Positions 6,358 to 8,315 of a stretch of 8,315 bases of DNA are shown piece after piece. Both the position numbers and the translations under genes were made by a program. Source of the stretch: Clostridiales bacterium. Lineage in GTDB: Bacteria > Bacillota > Clostridia > Oscillospirales > Acutalibacteraceae. Positions within the stretch are counted from its first letter, which is position 1; each line of letters begins with the position of its first letter. The stretch lies in NCBI GenBank assembly GCA_012516295.1, contig JAAYWU010000141.1, forward strand, positions 1 to 8,315, in the 5' to 3' direction. The notes under the pieces were generated by a model. That model made no database searches, was not told where the DNA came from, and saw nothing but the letters and a program-made list of their open reading frames with translations.

Positions 6358-6373
6358 CGGGCTTTACAAAAAC

Positions 6374-6420
6374 AAAATCACCCGGTGAAACCCGCATTGC
6401 GGATTTTCCGGGTGATTTTT
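6374..6420. terminator. Bidirectional terminator between the MFS gene and ade
   Basis: A perfect 12-bp stem pairs AAAATCACCCGG (6374-6385) with CCGGGTGATTTT (6408-6419). Inside is a small second stem, CCGC-ATT-GCGG (6392-6402). The plus strand ends in TTTTT, and the minus strand ends in TTTT-G-TTTTTG, so it can stop transcripts of both convergent genes. Confidence 0.9.
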
Positions 6421-6470
6421 ACGCATATTGAGCAGGGAATACCGGTACGGCTCCCCTGCCTAAAAGCCGA

Positions 6471-8267
6471 TCAATCGGGGAGAAAAAGCGGGACAAACTG
6501 GAAGGTGGTGCAGTCCACCAGCCCGCGGTCCGTTAGGCGAAGCTCCGGAAGGCAGGCAAGCGGAATCAGCGCCATTGTCATAAACGGCGAAACGATGTTG
6601 CACCCGATCTGTTTCCAGGCGGCGCTTAAACTCTCCACAATCCTGCTCATTTCTTCCAGCGGCTTGTCGTTCATCAGGCCCGCAATCGGGAGCGGCACCG
6701 TCCCCAGCACCTTGCCGTTCTGCACGGCGGTCCTGCCGCCTCCGCCTGCAATCAGCGTGTTCGCCGCCAGCGCCATATCTTCGTCGTTGGTTCCGATCAC
6801 CAGCAGGTTATGCGCGTCATGCGCAACGGTGGAGGCCATCGCGCCGCACCGGATGCCAAAGCCCTTTACAAAGCCGAACCCGCCTTTTCCGGTTTCGTGG
6901 TGGCGTTCAAAAACCGCGGTTTTCAGAACATCCTGCGTTGTGTCGGACGAAACCTGACCGTCCTGCACCTTCAATTTTATATGGCGCTCAAAGGTGCCGA
7001 CCCGCTCCGGTATAATTTCAATCACGCGCGCGGTTACCTCCTGCCCTTCTGCAGGAATCCGGAAGGACTCTGGCGTGATCGTGCCGCGGACATGCATGGA
7101 TTTTGTCGCCCATTCCGGATAGCGGTATTCGCCCAGTTCCTCTGTCAGCTTTCCGTTTTCCGCCGCGGTTTTGCCGTCGATTAGAACCCTTGTAATCTCC
7201 AGCTTCTCCAGATCGTTAATAAATACGATATCCGCGCATTTTCCGGGCGCGATGGAACCGAGATCGTTGTCCATCTGGTAGCATTGGGCACAGTTGATCG
7301 TCACCATCTGTATGGCCGTAACGACGTCGATGCCCTCCTGCACCGCGCGGCGCACAATGTGGTCAAGGTGCCCCTGGCTTAAAAGCGTGTACGGGTGCGT
7401 GTCATCCGATATGAGCACCGCGAAGCGGGTGTCAATCTTATGCTCCGTAATGCTTTTTGCCACTTCATGCAGGTCGTGCCACGCGGAGCCTTCCCGGAAC
7501 ATGGCGTACATGCCCAGACGCATTTTTTCAAGTGCGTCTTCCTCGCGGGTGGACTCGTGGCAGCAGCGCACGCCGGAAGCAATGTAGGCATTCAGGCCCT
7601 TTCCGGTTTCCGCCATGGAGTAATGGCCGGTTATGATTTTATTCGCCTTCAGGGTTTCCGCCAGTTCGCCGTGCGCATGTTCGCTGGAAGACAGGACGCC
7701 CGGGAAATTCATCATTTCGCCCAAGCCGACCACGCTGTCCCATTTCATCGTCTCCGCCACTTCCTTCGGCCCGATAAAAGAGCCGGTGTCCTCGAATCCC
7801 GGAACTGCCGGAACACAGGACGGCGTGGTTACCATTGTTTTCAGCGGGGTCCGCTTGGCGTCTTCAATCATGCATTGAACCCCGCCAAGCCCCAGCACAT
7901 TACAGATTTCATGGGGATCCATATAAATTCCGATCGTTCCGTGCGGCACAACCGCGCGGGCGTACTCCCCCACACTCATCATGGAGGATTCCACATGAAT
8001 ATGCCCGTCCAGGAACCCGGGGGCGATGTACTGCCCCTGCGCGTCGATTACCGCTGTGCTTTCGCCGATACAATGCTCCGCATTGCCCACCAGCGCAATC
8101 CTTCCGCTGGCAATCGCAACATCCGTATCCGGAAGGATTTCGCCCGTGCAAACATTAATCAGCTTTGCGTTGCGAATGACTGTTTCGGCGGGTTGTCTTC
8201 CCTGCGCAACCGCGGCAAGGGTTTGGCTGCATTCCCAAAGCGGGGATGCGCAAAATTTGTTTATCAT
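6471..8267 (-). CDS. ade: Adenine deaminase (EC 3.5.4.2)
   Basis: A 598-residue cytoplasmic amidohydrolase, full length for the family, which converts adenine to hypoxanthine and ammonia in purine salvage. Motifs in order: metal-binding HIH in GFLDGHIHVESSMM (H89, H91), YMDPHEICNVLG (116-125), TTPSCVPAVPG (147-157), GLGEMMNFPGV (181-191, with the metal-bridging E184), H215 in ITGHYS, H237 in CCHEST, and D288/D289 in LISDDTHP. The C-terminal domain has KGFGIRCGAMASTVAHD, VIGTNDEDMALAANTL and LPLPIAGLMND, all characteristic of Ade and absent from other amidohydrolases. The ATG is set by GGAGG 7 bases upstream (8279-8275). A fairly long N-terminal lead of about 30 residues precedes the first beta strand. 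The promoter is probably at or beyond the window edge. The weak TACATA near 8297-8302 is not enough to call. No purine riboswitch is visible in the 48 bases available. Confidence 0.95.
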   Translation of the reverse strand: MINKFCASPLWECSQTLAAVAQGRQPAETVIRNAKLINVCTGEILPDTDVAIASGRIALVGNAEHCIGESTAVIDAQGQYIAPGFLDGHIHVESSMMSVGEYARAVVPHGTIGIYMDPHEICNVLGLGGVQCMIEDAKRTPLKTMVTTPSCVPAVPGFEDTGSFIGPKEVAETMKWDSVVGLGEMMNFPGVLSSSEHAHGELAETLKANKIITGHYSMAETGKGLNAYIASGVRCCHESTREEDALEKMRLGMYAMFREGSAWHDLHEVAKSITEHKIDTRFAVLISDDTHPYTLLSQGHLDHIVRRAVQEGIDVVTAIQMVTINCAQCYQMDNDLGSIAPGKCADIVFINDLEKLEITRVLIDGKTAAENGKLTEELGEYRYPEWATKSMHVRGTITPESFRIPAEGQEVTARVIEIIPERVGTFERHIKLKVQDGQVSSDTTQDVLKTAVFERHHETGKGGFGFVKGFGIRCGAMASTVAHDAHNLLVIGTNDEDMALAANTLIAGGGGRTAVQNGKVLGTVPLPIAGLMNDKPLEEMSRIVESLSAAWKQIGCNIVSPFMTMALIPLACLPELRLTDRGLVDCTTFQFVPLFLPD

Positions 8268-8315
8268 CTGTAGACCTCCAGTATTTTTGGTGTATTTATG
8301 TATGCTGTTTTTGAC

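Noticed and set aside
7395..8273. 292-aa plus-strand open frame opposite ade
   Set aside because: It is the antisense shadow of a clearly conserved enzyme, with no family features.

Overview
The window looks like chromosomal DNA of an endospore-forming Firmicute of the class Clostridia, most likely a relatively GC-rich member of the Ruminococcaceae/Oscillospiraceae type. The grounds are the tail of a Tlp small acid-soluble spore protein at the left edge, strong AGGAGG-type ribosome binding sites, use of TTG starts, and a three-gene LRR / VWA-like / MoxR ATPase cluster that I recall from clostridial genomes. The genus cannot be fixed from this sequence.

Layout: (1) 1-182, plus strand, 3' end of tlp, closed by a strong bidirectional terminator at 215-254. 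(2) 279-533, minus strand, a small coiled-coil protein of unknown function with its own perfect TATAAT. (3) 680-4558, minus strand, a tight operon read right to left: a BspA-type leucine-rich-repeat protein (3593-4558, TTG start), a VWA-like protein with a DUF2201-type architecture (2196-3563), and a MoxR-family AAA+ ATPase (680-2206) whose start overlaps the end of the VWA gene. (4) A 347-base divergent intergenic region (4559-4905) with a promoter for each direction. On the operon side it holds a terminator-like hairpin in the untranslated leader and a competing upstream complement, which together resemble an attenuator. (5) 4906-6357, plus strand, a 14-TM DHA2-type MFS exporter in visibly more A+T-rich DNA. 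(6) A bidirectional terminator at 6374-6420. (7) 6471-8267, minus strand, a complete adenine deaminase (ade) of the purine salvage pathway.

MoxR ATPases commonly work with VWA proteins as ATP-driven remodelling machines that mature or insert cofactors into a target complex. The LRR protein in front is a plausible adaptor or substrate-recognition subunit, so genes 3593-4558, 2196-3563 and 680-2206 are best read as one machine of unknown target. This cluster, with its possible leader-RNA control, is the part of the window most worth a second look. The other genes are ordinary housekeeping or transport functions, and no mobile element, CRISPR array, tRNA or rRNA was found.
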